From: Xylocopa sonorina
Lineage: Eukaryota > Arthropoda > Insecta > Hymenoptera > Apidae
Direction of reading: 5' to 3'
NCBI RefSeq assembly: GCF_050948175.1
Contig: NC_135194.1
Location: forward strand, 15,616,033-15,680,032
DNA length: 64,000 bases
How positions within the stretch are numbered: position 1 is the first letter of the stretch; each line of letters begins with the position of its first letter. Under the pieces are notes generated by a model. That model ran no database searches and was not told where the DNA came from. It saw only the letters and a list, made by a program, of their open reading frames with translations. Of the stretch, positions 63,893 to 64,000 are shown piece after piece. The position numbers were made by a program, and so were the translations under genes.

Positions 63893-64000
63893 CTGTTAAA
63901 CGAAACTTAATAAACAATAAATAAATGATTAAATAATTATATATACTTCTAAATTACAAAACAGATTTTTTTGATGATTTTATTATCATTTGTAATTTAT

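Overview
The window is animal nuclear DNA, most likely from a hymenopteran insect and probably a bee. The reasons are spliced genes with short GT-AG introns (45-200 bp), a juvenile hormone acid methyltransferase (an arthropod enzyme), insect-type Inr, DPE-like and DRE promoter motifs, and the sharp GC-rich/AT-rich mosaic known from hymenopteran genomes. Lineage is inferred from family resemblance only. The species is not identified.

Layout. (1) About 1-43,160 is GC-rich, CpG-rich and almost certainly non-coding. Long open frames occur on both strands, but they are arginine/serine/proline-rich shadows of high GC. The block carries more than a dozen long (GA)n/(CT)n tracts, other simple repeats, a cluster of octamer (ATTTGCAT) POU sites at 20.5-31.5 kb, CGCCATTTT (YY1/Pho-like) sites and AT-rich homeodomain-like islands. 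It looks like the regulatory landscape of a developmental gene lying outside the window. (2) 43,164-44,810 is a complete five-exon JHAMT gene on the plus strand with a TATA/Inr/DPE-like core promoter and a poly(A) signal. (3) 44,900-57,042 holds a complete 18-coding-exon phospholipase C beta gene (Plc21C/PLCB1 type) on the minus strand, possibly with a very long 3' UTR meeting JHAMT tail to tail. (4) 58,619-59,531 is a four-exon cornichon-family gene (CNIH4/cnir type) on the minus strand. (5) 60,361-61,980 is a six-exon IFT57 gene on the plus strand, head to head with the cornichon gene across an 829-bp intergenic region holding a perfect DRE. (6) 63,824-63,892 is the apparent last coding exon of an unidentified minus-strand gene that runs off the right edge.

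The genes do not form one pathway. JHAMT makes juvenile hormone, PLC beta transduces Gq-coupled receptor signals, CNIH4/cnir exports membrane cargo from the ER, and IFT57 builds cilia of sensory neurons. The exon models were derived by hand from splice sites and reading phase. Every complete model sums to a multiple of three, and the catalytic residues fall where the families predict. I found no mobile-element protein, tRNA, rRNA or CRISPR array, and no clearly novel multi-gene system. The most notable signals are the octamer cluster, the GA-tract/Pho-site block near 22 kb, the JHAMT core promoter with its decoy splice donor, and the DRE between cornichon and IFT57.
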